This document shows positions 13,439 through 26,896 of a stretch of 64,000 bases of DNA, one piece after another (position 1 is the stretch's first letter; every line of letters begins with the position of its first letter). The notes below the pieces were generated by a model. That model was not told the DNA's origin, ran no database searches, and saw only the letters and a program-made list of their open reading frames with translations. A program made the position numbers and the translations under genes. The DNA comes from Rutidosis leptorrhynchoides (taxonomy: Eukaryota; Streptophyta; Magnoliopsida; Asterales; Asteraceae): NCBI RefSeq assembly GCF_046630445.1, contig NC_092333.1:707139001-707203000 (forward strand). The letters are read 5' to 3'.

Positions 13439-13450
13439 TGGTATCAGAGC
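13439..13450 (+). other. PBS of element X (initiator tRNA-Met)
   Basis: TGGTATCAGAGC, the usual complement of the 3' end of plant initiator tRNA-Met, lies two bases after the LTR end TGACA. The about 110 nt that follow match the leader of Z. Confidence 0.85.
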
Positions 13451-13795
13451 GGTGGTCTTAGCGAATCAGGTCTTGCATTAGTTTGTCTAACTGATAGTTG
13501 TTTAGATGCATTAGTGGGTCTGGACTTTGACCGTGTCTGTATGTCAAAAGTTTTGCTTATCATTTTGTATCGAAAATTACTTGCTTATCATCCTTAAAGT
13601 CTAGACACGTCTTATTGCCTCTATTGCATGAATAGTGTATAGACAAAATTCATATCTTAGCGTATCTGCTAATTCATATCTTAGCGTATCTGTGAAATCT
13701 TTTGTTCTATATATATAGATATTCTATGTAATTAGAATACCATCTGATAGCCGAAAATCATTTCATATTGAAAATCCTTTATTTGAAAGTACGAA

Positions 13796-14276
13796 ATGGG
13801 ACTCGTCACTAGTTCAAGTTCTTCGAAACCCGACAGCTATTCCGACATGAATGTTCACCTAAGCTCCGGAGGCAGCGTCACCAGAATGAATCAACCAATT
13901 CATCTGATGGGTTCGTAGTCGACTTAACCAATGGATAATGCGATCCTTTTCACCAACCAAATTCACCTCTTGGCGAAGAATCTGAAACACTTACCGGCGA
14001 ACCTATTCGTAATACCATTTTCCCTCTCATTTCCGGAGTATCTCACCACGACTATATCACAAGTCAGATTCTAAACCTTATTCATTCACTCGTTCCTACC
14101 GACAATCATCCCGGAGTAATAAAGTCAACGAGCTTCGCGCCCGAGTTGTAGCCTTGAAAAATATGGTGCAAAACGTACCAGCTTCAGCAACATCAATGAC
14201 ATCAACAGTACCACCAGCAACAACACAAACCACAACAATACACGCCTCAACATCACAATCTGTACCTCGAGCATAA
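13796..14276 (+). pseudogene. Decayed short ORF in X, position of a gag-like or accessory ORF
   Basis: ATG at 13796 opens a Ser-rich frame that stops at about 13918. Further on, other frames give coding-like pieces: NTIFPLISGVSHHDYITSQI, then, after a frame change near 14128, VNELRARVVALKNMVQ and a Thr/Ser/Ala-rich tail ending at TAA 14274-14276. The whole could once have been an ORF of about 160 codons with a coiled-coil-like segment. It sits between PBS and body, where Z has its accessory ORFs, but I see no clear homology to them. Function unknown. Confidence 0.4.
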
Positions 14277-14515
14277 TCATCGTTCTACATGACGTTCTAC
14301 ATCATTTATCTTCGTACGACATGACGATTATGTAATCTCTAATGTTCTAGAGATTATATATTCTTTTTCTAAAAGTAAATCAAATGAGTTTAATATCATA
14401 TTGACTCATTAAATCCATGATTACGTCTGAAGAGAATATATATGTAAGTATATTTTCATAAAGATTGTAATTAAAAATTCTTTTGTACAAACGATTAATG
14501 GTGAAAATATTTTAA

Positions 14516-14532
14516 CGGGTAGGTAATACCCG
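14516..14532 (+). other. Internal PPT-core hairpin of element X
   Basis: CGGGTA-GGTAA-TACCCG forms a 6 bp stem with a 5 nt loop. With its left flank it contains TTAACGGGTAGGTA, the exact core of the PPT next to X's 3' LTR. The same hairpin exists in Z at 50835-50851. Confidence 0.6.
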
Positions 14533-16124
14533 AGAAATATTTAGATTTCACATTAATAAGTTACATTGTACATTCTTCGAATCTGATTCAACAGTCATTT
14601 ACTATCCTACTTATACCCACAGATATACGTATCCGTTCACCGCAGAATAACCATTTTCATTCAATTTCATATTTGGATTTTGACCTATCAGAGTCCAACA
14701 AGTGGCATAATGAAGAAAACATTGGACAAAAATAATATTTGTTAGAAACAAACAATTTAACTATGAGAAGAATTTTGATAAGAATCCACGCTAACTGTTC
14801 CTAGCTAACTGATTAATTCCGTATTACATTTATTTATCGCAATTTATTATCGCAATTTTAATTCTCGCAATTTTATTTATCGTCATTTAATTTCTGTTAT
14901 TTATTTTACGCACTTCAAATATCGGGATACGTACACAAGGTTTTGACATATCATATCGACGCATCTATATATATTATTTGGAATAACCATAGACACTCTA
15001 TATGCGGTAATGATCGAGTTAGCTATACAGGGTTGAGGTTGATTCTATAATAATATATATAATTTGAGTTGTAACCGAGTCTGAGACATGTATACAATGG
15101 GTCACGAATACGTATTAATTAATTCGAATATTATATATTAAACTATATATGAATTGTTGAATCACTAACTGTGGACTATCAACTGTGGACTACCAACATT
15201 GGACAATTAAAATGAATTAAAATATTGATTATAACATATGAAACTAAACAATTCTTCAAGTTTGCCACTTGATTTCATCTTAAACCTCATTTGTATCTTG
15301 ACGATTACAATCTGCATTCAAATCTTTCATAATTCTTGAAAACACCGCACTCGAGAGGATGAACCAACTGCACTTCATCTACGGAAGAATAGATTGATGC
15401 ATATAGTTATGCACCTGAAAACACTCAGAAACTGAGTAAACGTTTAACACGTATATGTGCTAGCTTCTTTGGCATTGTTATTACCAAAAATAACATTGCA
15501 ATTCTTTTTCAAATTAGCCAATTTTGTCACAGCTCCAGCAAATCAACTTCGATTTTCATTTGGATTAGCCTTGTTATAACTTGAAATATAAGTTGCCTTT
15601 CGTCATCGTTATCGGAGAACCGTTTATATTCCACCACATTAGCAGAAACTTACCAATAACTTCATTACTTATTGGCTTAAGTCGCTCCGAAGAACTATTA
15701 TATTTGTTCATTAAAACCCTATCATATACTCATCCGCACCTTGTAACGAGAATTGCCATACCAATTACCGAGAATTAGCAATCAGTATTTTGAATATCGC
15801 AGCGTTTCTACATCAACAGTTATATGTACATATATAACATCTATCTCCTAGAATTATGATCTTCAATTCTGAAATTCTAAAAAGCACTCTAGTCTACGAA
15901 TCAGTTCTTAAATTTTGAGAAAGCTGATAAAGCAGCGAAAAACTGTTGATGACTTTAACAGTCAAAAGTATGATGATAAAGAATGGAGTGTTGGAAACCC
16001 TCAGTAGAAAATTGATACTGGAAGGATTGAGCAAACCATGAGGGAGACCAAGGACAAATACAAGAACCAAACTCTGTATTTAAAGAATCCTGATGATTAT
16101 GTTTCTGATGAAATCTTTAGCGAG

Positions 16125-16234
<110 letters not shown>

Positions 16235-16953
16235 GCTCTAAATCATTGTGAATGAATTTCTTCATCACACTTTGATTCTAAAATTCTAAAATATTATCGT
16301 ATCTTTCATTATAAATATCCTCAATATTTCTGAAGATATTTTCATAACTATTTTTATCAAAAATCAATTATCTCTTCGCGATATCTGTATTACATCAAAA
16401 AGGAAACAGCTTTAGTTTTTATATTCTGTAAAACTTCGAATTTAAAATATGAATGTTTTGAAGTAGTGTTGAGAACTGAAGCATGAGTTAGTATATGATA
16501 ATGCTAAAAATGAACATATATTTCATAGCATTATCCCTCAAGAAAGACAAGCTTTTAGTTGCAATTGTTCTATTTACAAGTGATATTCGTTTAAATAATA
16601 AAAGATGAAGACAAAAGACAGATTCGACGAATTGAAGACGCAAACGACCAAAAAGCTAAAAAGTACAAAGTACAATCAAAGTGGTTCAAATTATTGATGA
16701 GAAACGTCTCAAAATTACAAGAGTACAAGACGCAAAACGCAAAGTACAAGATATTAAATAGTACGCAAGGACGTTCGAAAATCCGGAACCGAGACATGAA
16801 CCAACTTTCAGTGCGCGACGCAACGGACCAAAAATTACAAGTCAACTATGCATAAGAATAAAATATAATATATAATTAATTATATATATTATTATATAAT
16901 ATAATTTTAAGCAGCCCACGTTTTGGATTTAATATGTGAGCTGGATTCCAGAC

Positions 16954-17000
16954 CTCCGCACTCGCGGAGCTTTTGTGAAGGAAACATCCGCACTCGCGGA
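16954..17000 (+). promoter_or_regulatory. Paired CG-rich hairpin motif upstream of Y's TATA box
   Basis: CTCCGC-ACTC-GCGGAG (16954-16969) and TCCGC-ACTC-GCGGA (16987-17000) are perfect stems with the same four-base loop, about 18 bp apart. They lie just upstream of the LTR TATA box. The pair recurs at 18691-18737 and 26703-26747, and in the 3' LTR at 31409-31455. Confidence 0.6.
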
Positions 17001-17021
17001 GCTCTACAGTACAACGTGGGC

Positions 17022-17030
17022 CTATAAAAG
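17022..17030 (+). promoter_or_regulatory. TATA box of Y 5' LTR
   Basis: CTATAAAAG, a strong plant TATA box, placed so that transcription would start near 17055, just before the AT microsatellite. The 3' LTR copy is at 31477-31485. Confidence 0.65.
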
Positions 17031-17083
17031 GCATCGAATTCTGCACGAAAATTCACATTTTTTTCTCTTCTCTATCTCTCAAC

Positions 17084-17203
<120 letters not shown>

Positions 17204-18432
17204 TTTAATAATAATAAGGGTATGTTAGCGAATGTTGTAAGTGTGTAAGTCGAAATTCTGTCCGTGTAACGCTACGCTCTTATTAATCATTGTAAGTTAT
17301 GTTCAACTTTTTTAAATTAATGTCTCGTAGCTAAGTTATTATTATGCTTATTTAAGCCGAAGTAATCGTGATGTTGGGCTAAATATTAAAGATGGAGTAA
17401 TTGGGCTTTGTACCATAATTGGGGTTTGGACAAAAGAACGACACTTGTGGAAACTAGACTATGGGCTATTAATGGGTTTTATATTTGTTTAATTAAATGA
17501 TAGTTTGTTAATTTAATATAAAGATTTACAATTGGATGTACCTATAAATAACCACATACACTCGATCGGACACGATGTGCGGGATATTTATAAGTACTAA
17601 TAATCGTTCATTTAACCGGACACGGGAATGGATTAATAGTCAATGGACTTATTAAAACAGGGGTGAATTATATACAAGGAAAATTGGTGTAATTATAGTT
17701 TAAGTCCCCAATTAGTTGGAATATTTGACTTCGGATATAAGACACTCGCACTTTATATTTATGACTGATGAACTGTTATGGACAAAAATCAGATGGACAT
17801 ATTGAATAATCCAGGACAAAGGACAATTAACCCATGGTAATAAACTAAAATTAACACGTTAAACATCATGATTACGGAAGTTTAAATAAACATAATTCCT
17901 TTATTTCATATTTCATCGCACTTTTATTTACTGTCATTATATTTAATTGCACTTTTAATTATCGTACTTTTTAATTATCGCAATTTTATTTATTGTCATT
18001 TATTTATCGCACTTTTATATATCGCATTTTACTTATTGTTATTTACTTTACGCTTTAAATTAAGTCTTTTATATATTTAATATTTTACATTAGGCTTTAA
18101 CTGCGACTTAAGTTTTTAAATCGACAAACCAGTCATTAAACGGTAAAAACCCCCTTTTATAATAATAATACTACTTATATTTATATTTATACAAATATAG
18201 TTTTAAAAATATAGCGTTAAACTTGGCTAGCTCCCTGTGGAACGAACCGGACTTAATAAAAACTACACTACTGTACGATTAGGTACACTGCCTATGAGTG
18301 TTGTAGCAAGGTTTAGGTATATCCACTCTATAAATAAATAAATAACTTGTGTAAAATTGTATCGTATTTAATAATATTTCATAACAAATATATAACTATT
18401 TCGTATACACCTCTACGCACATCAAGTATTTT

Positions 18433-18450
18433 TGGTGCCGCTGCCGGGGA
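18433..18450 (+). other. PBS of element Y
   Basis: TGGTGCCGCTGCCGGGGA lies 8 bp inside the 5' LTR. It is close to the tRNA-Asp-type PBS of Athila/Tat elements (TGGCGCCGTTGCCGGGGA); the exact tRNA is not proven. Confidence 0.75.
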
Positions 18451-19627
18451 ACTGCTTAAACGCCGGAAGCGAAACGTTATATATATATATATATAAAAAA
18501 AATATTTTTAGTTATAAAATACTAATAAGTGATTTTTATTAAAAATATAAGTTTTAGTTATATTATAAACATTTTCTATAAAATAAAAACAGAAAATTAA
18601 AAACAAAACAAAAAAGGTAAAAAAGTAAAAAAAATATATATATAACTGAACCAGTAATTTTTCGACCTGCACTTCAACTGAACCTGCATCCTTCGCACTC
18701 GCGGAGTTTTTGAACTGAGGATATCCGCACTCGCGGAGGTCTCTGACAGGTCAAACATTGCAGCATTAATTACGAAATTAGGATTATTTAATTAATTATT
18801 ATTACTAATTAGGGTTTTATTTATTTATTAATTAGTTTTAGTTTTATTATTTTGTATTTTTAGTTTTAAACTAGTTTTATTAATTATAAATTGATACTTT
18901 TATAAAATAAATAATATAAAAATAATATTTTTATAAAAATTGTATTTTTATAACTTTAAGTTTCTTTTTAAATTTTGTATCTTTTTAATCGTTTATTCGT
19001 AATATTTATTTTTATCGCTCGTAATTATTTTTAAGATATAGTATTTGCCGTAGTTATTTTTATTTCTAGATTTTTAGGCTTTGCCGTAAAATCCCTTAAG
19101 TGCTTTTTCTTTAGACTAAGATATAGGTGCTTTAGAATTTTGCGACGCCGTTTTAAGATTTTAGTACTTTTTAAGTTATTGCCGTTTTGGATTTAGAATT
19201 CATTTAAGCTTTAATACCTTTAGACGTAACTTTTAATTTTTAGTTTTTAGACTTTTAAGTTTCGACGCGCTACGTTCTTTTTATTTTTCGACCTTTTATT
19301 TTTCGACGTTTTCCGACGCGCTCTTTTTCTTTCTTATTTCTCGACGCTTTAGTTTTTAGGACATAGAATTTTCTACTTCTTCTCTAAAATTTCTTTAAAA
19401 CTTCGATGAAAAATTATTTTAAGTGGTTAAATTGATAGACATCCAAAATTTTCTGGTTCGTAGTAATAGTTGGATTTGTTAGTGGCGAGTTGTGGGCTTC
19501 CGATTTAAAGGGTCCTGGCTACCTGCTGCATCTATTGGTTATTCGAAACGTGGGCAAAATCAGAAAAGTCTATTAATTTGATAACTTATATAATTTTTAT
19601 TTTTATAACTAATAGGATATTCAGTGA
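18451..19627 (+). other. Y leader, AT-rich untranslated region
   Basis: Long non-coding leader between PBS and gag, as usual for Athila. It contains the second hairpin pair: CTTCGC-ACTC-GCGGAG at 18691-18706 and TCCGC-ACTC-GCGGA at 18724-18737. No ORF of note. Confidence 0.6.
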
Positions 19628-21340
19628 ATGCACCGAGCAAAACGTTCACCACCTTTTATACGTTCACCACCTGTAACTCGATCAAGACATCTAGCCAATA
19701 TTGTCGCCGTTGATTTTTCTTTAGAATCGTCATCCAGTCGACCAAGTACTCCAATTAAAATTTTCGATAATCCATTTTTTGAACCCGACCTCACAATTGA
19801 GAATCCGGAGGATATTCAAGGACAATTCAGAGATCCTGAACCATTAATCTTTTCTCCGGAACCACCAATCATTCAAACAGAGATTGTCGAGGAACAAACC
19901 ATTAAATCAGAATCCTCTAGTGATTCAGATTCAACAAATTTAATCATGGAAAATCTGGAACCTCTAAGTATGGAAGATCGAATGAGAGCTAAACCCACTG
20001 GCCAAGGTCACGTAATTACTCAACCAGACATTAATGCGCCAGATTATGAAATTAAAGGACAAATCCTACACATGGTAACTAATCAATGTCAATTTAGTGG
20101 TGCGCCGAAGGAAGATCCAAACGAACATCTTCGTACCTTTAATAGGATCTGTACTTTATTCAAAATCAGAGAAGTTGAGGATGAACAGATATATCTCATG
20201 TTATTTCCCTGGACTTTAAAGGGAGAAGCCAAAGATTGGTTAGAATCGTTACCTGAAGGGGCGATTGATACATGGGACGTTTTAGTTGAAAAATTTCTTA
20301 AACAATTCTTTCCGGCATCTAAAGCCGTAAGACTTCAAGGAGAAATAGTTACGTTCACGCAAAAGCCAAATGAAACTCTATATGAGGCGTAGACAAGATT
20401 TAGAAAGTTATTGAGAGGATGTCCGCAACATGGTTTAGACACTTATCAAATAGTACAAATATTCTACCAAGGATGCGACATCACTACACGAAAATATATC
20501 GATATAGCAGCTGGTGGTTCCATTATGAAGAAAACCGCAACCGAAGCTTACAAAATTATTGATAACACTGCTTCCCACTCACATGAGTGGCATCAAGAAA
20601 AAGATATCGTTAGATCATCTAAAGCGGCTAGAGCCGATTCTAGCCATGACTTTGATTCCATTTCTGCAAAGATAGATGCTGTCGAGAGACGAATGGAAAA
20701 GATGACTAAAGATATTCACTCAATACGAATTAGTTGTGAGCAGTGTGGAGGACCACATTTGACAAAAGATTGTCTCAGTATTGAACAAATAATGGAACAA
20801 AGAGAGAATGTTTCATACATAAACTAAAGGCCTGGAAATAATTATCAGAATAATTATCAACTGCCAAGACCAATCTACAATCAAAATCATAATTATAACC
20901 GAAATGTTCCATACAATAACCAACAAGGTCCTAGCAATCAACAAGTATCTAACAATACCTACAATCAGCAAAGACCTATTTTTCAAAATAAACCACCACA
21001 AACCGATGATAAAAACCCAAATTTAGAAGACATGATGGCGAAGCTAGTTGAATCTCAAGCTCAATTTTTCACATCTCAGAAACAAACGAATGAACAAATT
21101 GCTCAAGCATTTAGAAATCAACAAGCTTCTATTCAAAATTTAGAACAAGAAGTAAGCAACCTAGCAAGGTTGATAGGTGAAAGAAAACCGAAAAGTCTAC
21201 CTAGCGATACAAATGCTAACCCCCGGAATGAAACAGCTAAAGCCATTACCACGAGAAGTGGTATTACACTTAAACCACCCGAAATACCTATAATTTCTGA
21301 TGACTCTATTCCTACTCTACAAGAACCACGGCCTGAGTAA
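19628..21340 (+). pseudogene. gag: Y gag (capsid/nucleocapsid), in-frame stops
   Basis: ATG 19628 opens the gag-pol frame. An acidic, Pro/Ser-rich N-terminus (about residues 30-125) precedes a capsid-type domain (about 130-300, with FSGAPKEDPNEHLRTF and LKGEAKDWL) and a knuckle-like CEQCGGPHLTKDC encoded at 20735-20773, then an Asn/Gln-rich linker. Gag packages RNA in the virus-like particle. Stops interrupt the frame at 20390 (TAG, in a place where relatives carry Trp), 20825 (TAA) and 21338 (TAA), but the reading frame never shifts. It cannot yield a full protein without suppression. Confidence 0.8.
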
Positions 21341-24300
21341 GATAAGGAAACAGAACCGGTAGTTGAAAAGGTTAATGAAGATAACACAGTTAAGGCTAAA
21401 CCTTATGTTAAACCATACCAACCACCGCTTCCTTACCCGAGTAAAATGAGAAAAGAAAGACTTGAAGCCGAGCAATCCAAATTCTTGGATATGTTTAAAC
21501 AAATAAATGTAAATCTTCCTTTCATTGATGTAATTTCAGGAATGCCAAGATATGCCAAATTCTTGAAAGATCTAATCACAAATAGAAAGAAAATGGAAGA
21601 ACTCTCGGCTGTTACTATGAATGCTAATTGTTCTGCAGTGCTGTTGAATAAGATACCAGAAAAATTATCTGATCCAGGAAGTTTCACAATTCCATGTTTT
21701 CTGGGACGTCTTAGTTCAATAGAAGCATTGGCAGACTTAGGTGCTAGTATAAATCTAATGCCGTATTCACTATACGCTAAACTAGACCTCGGAGAATTGA
21801 AACCAACTCGAATAAGCATACAACTAGCAGATCGATCAGTAAAATATCCTAGAGGGATAATGGAGAACATGCTAGTTAAAGTTGGTACTTTAGTATTTCC
21901 AGTAGATTTTGTTATTCTGGATATGGAAGAAGATTCTCGAGTTCCTCTCATATTAGGAAGACCATTCTTAAACACGGCTAAAGTAATAATAGACGTATTT
22001 GGTAAGAAACTGACCCTAAGTATAGAGGACGAGAGTGTTACCTTTTCTATGGATAGAGCCATGCAACAACCGCAATCTACAGATGATACATGTTATTATA
22101 TTCAACCTATAGATTCACATGCAGAATTGTTAGAAGAATTTCCAGAATTACAAGGAACAGGAGAATGTTCTTTAGGAGAAGGAACTGAACCAATTGATGA
22201 AACTGAAATGTTAGCTACACTTATGGCTAATGGATATGAACCAATAACGGAAGAAATTCAAATGCTAAAAGAAGAAGACAGATATTGATATAAATCATCG
22301 ATAGAAGAACCACCGACATTAGAGTTAAAGCCACTTCCAAACCATTTGGAATACACTTATTTACATGGTGAATCTGAATTACCTGTAATAATATCGTCGT
22401 CTCTTACGGAGAATGAAAAATCTCAACTCATTACTGTGCTAAAAGCTCATAAACAAGCTATTGCATGGAAGATTCATGATATTAAAGGAATAAGTCCTTC
22501 GTATTGCACACATAAAATCCTTATGGAAGAAGGTCATAAAACGTATGTGCAACGCCAACGAAGACTAAATCCAAATATGCAAGATGTTGTTAAGAAAGAA
22601 ATTATTAAACTGCTAGATGCAGGTTTAATTTATCCAATTTCTGATAGTCCATGGGTAAGTCCAGTTTAATGCGTACCTAAGAAGGGTGGCATGACTGTCA
22701 TCACAAATGAAAAAAATGAGCTTATTCCTACTAGGACTGTAATAGGATGGCGTGTTTGTATTGATTATAGAAAATTAAATGAAGCCACAAGAAAAGATCA
22801 CTTTCCCTTACCTTTCATTGATCAAATGTTAGAAAGATTAGCCGGAAATAGTTACTATTGTTTTCTTGACGGTTTTTTCGGATATTTTCAAATTCCAATA
22901 GCACCCGAGGACCAAGAGAAAACCACGTTCACGTGCCCTTATGGTACTTTTGCTTACAAACGCATGCCATTTGGACTTTGCAACGCCCCTGCAACCTTTC
23001 AAAGGTGCATGATGGCAATTTTTCATGACATGATAAAAGAATGCATGGAAGTTTTCATGAATGACTTTTAAGTCTTCGGTGATACTTTTGAATCATGTCT
23101 AGTTAATCTTGAACGAATGCTTATTAGATGCGAATAATCAAATCTAGTACTTAATTGGGAGAAATGCCATTTCATGGTTAAAGAAGGCATCGTTCTCGGT
23201 CATAAAATTTCAAAGGAAGGAATTGAAGTGGATAGAGTTAAAGTAGATATAATTACTAAACTTCCACATCCCACCAATGTTAGAGGAGTTAGGAGTTTTC
23301 TAGGGCATGCCGGTTTTTACCGACGTTTCATAAAAGATTTTTCTAAAATTGCCACTCCTATGAATAAACTCCTAGAAAAGGATGCTCCATTCATCTTTTC
23401 AGATGAATGCATCAAATCTTTTAATATTCTTAAAGAAAAACTCACTAATGTGCCGATCATGATAACTCCAAATTGGAATCTACCATTTGAACTCATGTGC
23501 GATGCAAGTGATTTTGCAATGGGAGCCATTTTAGGACAAAGGATTGAAAAACGATTTCAACCTATTTAGTATGCTAGTAAGACGTTACAAGGAGCACAAT
23601 CGAATTACATAACTACTGAAAAAGAACTCCTTGCTATTGTCTTTGCTTTTGACAAATTTCGTTCATATCTCGTTCTAGCTAAAACGGTGGTCTATACCGA
23701 CCATTCTGCTCTTAGATACTTATTTTTGAAACAAGATGCTAAATCACGATTAATCCGTTGGATCTTACTCTTACAAGAGTTCGATATTGAAATATGAGAC
23801 AAAAAGGGAGCAGAAAATCTCGCCGCTGATCATCTTTCTCGTCTTAAAAATCCTGAATTAGAAGTTCTGAATGAATCGGCCATACAAGATAACTTTCCTG
23901 ATGAATATCTATTGAAAATCAATTATAATGAAATTCCATGGTTTGCAGACTATGCAAACTACTTAGTATGTGGATTCCTTGAAAAAGGGTTGTCTTACCA
24001 AAAACGAAAGAAATTCTTTAGTGATATAAAACACTATTTTTGGGAAGATCCACATTTGTTTAAAAGTTGTCCCGATGGAATAATACGCCGATGTGTATTC
24101 GGAGATGAAGCTAGTTAAATCTTAAACCATTGTCACACAGGACCAACAGGAGGGCATTATGGGCCTCAACTCACAGCAAGAAAAGTTTACGATGCTGGAT
24201 TCTATTGGCCTACAATTTTCAAAGACGCACACATTCTTTTCAAATCCTGTGATGCTTGTCAAAGGGCCGGAAAAATAAGTCAACGTGATGAAATGCCACA

Positions 24301-25228
24301 AAATGTCATTCAAGTATGAGAAGTATTTGACGTTTGGGGTATTGACTTTATGGATCCATTTCTAAAATCTCATAATAATCTCTACATTCTCGTTGCCATT
24401 GATTATGTATCTAAATGGGCGGAAGCACAAGCTCTCCCAACTAACGATGCACAAGTTGTAGTCAACTTTTTAAAACGTCTTTTTGCAAGGTTCGGAACAC
24501 CGAAAGCTTTAATAAGTGATCGGGGTACTCATTTTTGTAATAATCAACTTGAGAAAGTTCTCAAAAGATATGGAGTAACTCATAAAATCTCTACTGCTTA
24601 TCATCCACAAACAAGTGGACAAGTTGAAAATACCAACCGAGCTTTAAATCGTATTCTAGAGAAAACCGTAGGATCAAATCCGAATGAATGGTCCATGAAA
24701 TTGGAGGATGCACTCTGGGCTTTTAGAACAGCCTACAAAACTCCAATTGGCACCACACCTTTCAGACTCGTTTACGGAAAAACATGTCATCTTCCAGTAG
24801 AAATTGAACACAAAGCATTTTGGGCTTTGAAGACATGTAATCTTGATTTACATGAAGCTGGACGTCTACGATTAAGTCAATTAAACGAATTAGAAGAATT
24901 AAGACATGAAGCATACGAAAATTTGTTAATCTATAAAGAAAGAACGAAGAAATGGCATGATAAAAGAATCAGAAGTTCAAAAGAATTTAAAGAAGGAGAC
25001 ATAGTTCTTCTTTTCAATTCACGATTCAAGCTATTTCCTGGAAAATTGAAATCAAGATGGTCTGGACCATTCATAGTCAAAAGAGTTTTCCCATATGGAA
25101 AAGTAGAATTAATAAATTCAAATGGATTTGAATTTAAGGTTAATGGTCACAGAGTTAAATATTACATAGATAATCCAATGGAAGTTGAAGATGAAGTTAA
25201 TCGCAATTTCGACACCACAGCTAACTAA
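21341..25228 (+). pseudogene. pol: Y pol: protease, RT, RNase H, integrase; in-frame stops
   Basis: Same frame as gag. Protease motif ALADLGASINLMP (Asp codon at 21733); RT with GWRVCIDYRKLN, MPFGLCNAPATFQ and the active-site box at 23054-23065, which reads FMND instead of FMDD; RNase H with CDASDFAMGA and YTDHSAL; integrase with the HHCC region (about 24128-24270), then DFMDPF, SDRGTHF and [10 protein letters not shown] for the D,D,E triad. Internal stops: 22286, 22667, 23069, 23135, 23567, 23795, 24116, 24317. The frame closes at TAA 25226-25228. No frameshift is present over 5.6 kb. The Asp-to-Asn change (GAT to AAT) would inactivate RT by itself. No chromodomain, as expected for Athila. 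Confidence 0.85.
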
Positions 25229-25399
25229 GTGTGGGAAGGTTCGAATCTTTTTAGGGTAATATATATTTCTGTTAGAGTTAGATATTCTGTTTTCGTGTAG
25301 TTTCCAAGAATGGAATCCGAATGGTCTTTCCCTAGCAGACCCTAAAGAACTAGTCTTCTCCCCCCATTCTGAATTTTTAATTTTTTTAGGTTTTACGAG

Positions 25400-25728
25400 A
25401 TGAAGAATTCCTTTGATCTGAACCATGGTCTAATGCTACATGCTATGATTGCTAAACGTAATAATGACACACTTCCGAGTGAATTGGTATCATTTATAAG
25501 AGGCAAAATGGACGGAGTAAGAAAAGAACTCAGGAAAGATCATCATAAGATACATTTTGTAAAGGAAAATCAAAATTCGCAACGAAAAGAAGAGCACGAC
25601 ACCTTGAAAGATGTTATACATGCGGAAAATTGTCACACGAAGGTAAATGTTCAAATAATCAAACATATTCAAATACCGAATTTGTTACTCTATGCAGAGA
25701 AGGACCGTTTATATGTTTAGAAGAAAAG
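25400..25728 (+). pseudogene. Zinc-knuckle-like ORF 3' of integrase, frameshifted
   Basis: ATG 25400 opens a basic frame (RGKMDGVRKELRKDHHKIHF). At about 25600 the coding sense moves to another frame that reads CYTCGKLSHEGKC, a CCHC-like knuckle with one residue fewer before the last Cys than the canonical form, and closes at about 25728. A single-base indel therefore probably split one ORF of about 110 codons. It lies 170 bp after the pol stop inside Y. Role unknown; RNA binding is only an inference from the knuckle. Confidence 0.45.
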
Positions 25729-26702
25729 ATATTGAAAAATCGAGGTTAGGCTTACGTAGCTATGGAGAACCAAATCACACGACTCTCCTATGAGTCGGCT
25801 AAAGCAGGTCTCTAAGAATTCATTCTCAAAGGTAAGTATGTACAGTTTTTATTTTTTTTTATTGCTTTTAACCTTTTGATAATAAACGCTGAATCATTCG
25901 CTATAAAGTATTAAATTGGTATTCAATAAAATTAGGTATGCGTAACCGAAATTATTGATATCATACAAAAATTTATTACATCATTGCGAAATTTACCGTT
26001 TATTTATAAGGTATAAATATCTTTAATCAATCAACCCAAAATATTTCAAAAATTCGTCAGGAGTAAAACTAGGTAATATAGCCGAAATTACTTTACCTAA
26101 AAGAGGGGCGTATATTTTTGATAATATTTGATTGATTAAAGTGGGATAAAAGACCAAAAAAAAAAAATTTTAATTTTATTTTTAACTTGTTTTTAAAATT
26201 AATATATAAATATTAAATTAATATTATAAATTTTTATAAATTCATATATTTAAGTTTGTAAATATTTTAAAAATTAGAGTTTTGTAAAATTAATATATAA
26301 AAATAGTAATGATATTAATTTTTAATTTTATGCATTTTAAATTTAAGATTCGTGTGAATTTAAAAATAAAAATTTACTTTATTTCATTAAGTTAAAAATT
26401 TGATATTTAAAATTCGTCGTAAGTTGAAGACTAGGTCGTTGAACCGAAATTGCTTTACCCGAGAGCGGGACGAGAAATTTTATTATCATTATTTTTAATC
26501 TTATTGAATTAAAGTATGCCAAAAACATTAAAAAACCCAAAAATCTTTGCTTTTAAAACAACGCTTTAAAATGACAAATTTTTAAAATTTTGTTGAGGGA
26601 CGTACTAGGTCAACACACCGAAACAACCTCGTCGTAAATAAAAAGGAAAACAAAACTTTAAATTACTCAATTAATTGTTTTATTAATAAACCTTTAAAAA
26701 AA
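25729..26702 (+). other. Y non-coding region with dispersed CTAGGT/CCGAAATT repeats
   Basis: AT-rich, no gene. It holds four of the five copies of a roughly 35 bp module 'actaggt(n7)ccgaaatt...ttacc': 25931-25960, 26065-26099, 26430-26464 and 26601-26635 (the fifth is at 29555-29588). Confidence 0.5.
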
Positions 26703-26747
26703 ACCGCACTCGCGGTACTTTGTGGGTTCCAAATCCGCACTCGCGAA
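26703..26747 (+). promoter_or_regulatory. Third hairpin pair, upstream of the ATHILA-type ORF
   Basis: ACCGC-ACTC-GCGGT (26703-26716) keeps perfect pairing although its outer base pair is A-T instead of T-A. A second, weaker copy TCCGC-ACTC-GCGAA lies at 26734-26747. It precedes a possible first exon at 26897. Confidence 0.5.
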
Positions 26748-26896
26748 AGTTTGAAATTCCAGACCAGATAAACTGGTCGACAGACCAGTTTCCACACACC
26801 CAACTCAAATTTTTTTTTTTGCCAAAAAATACCCAAAAACACTCCCAAATTCGAAATTTTTCACCGTTAATCATCAAATTTGTTGTTAAAATCACG

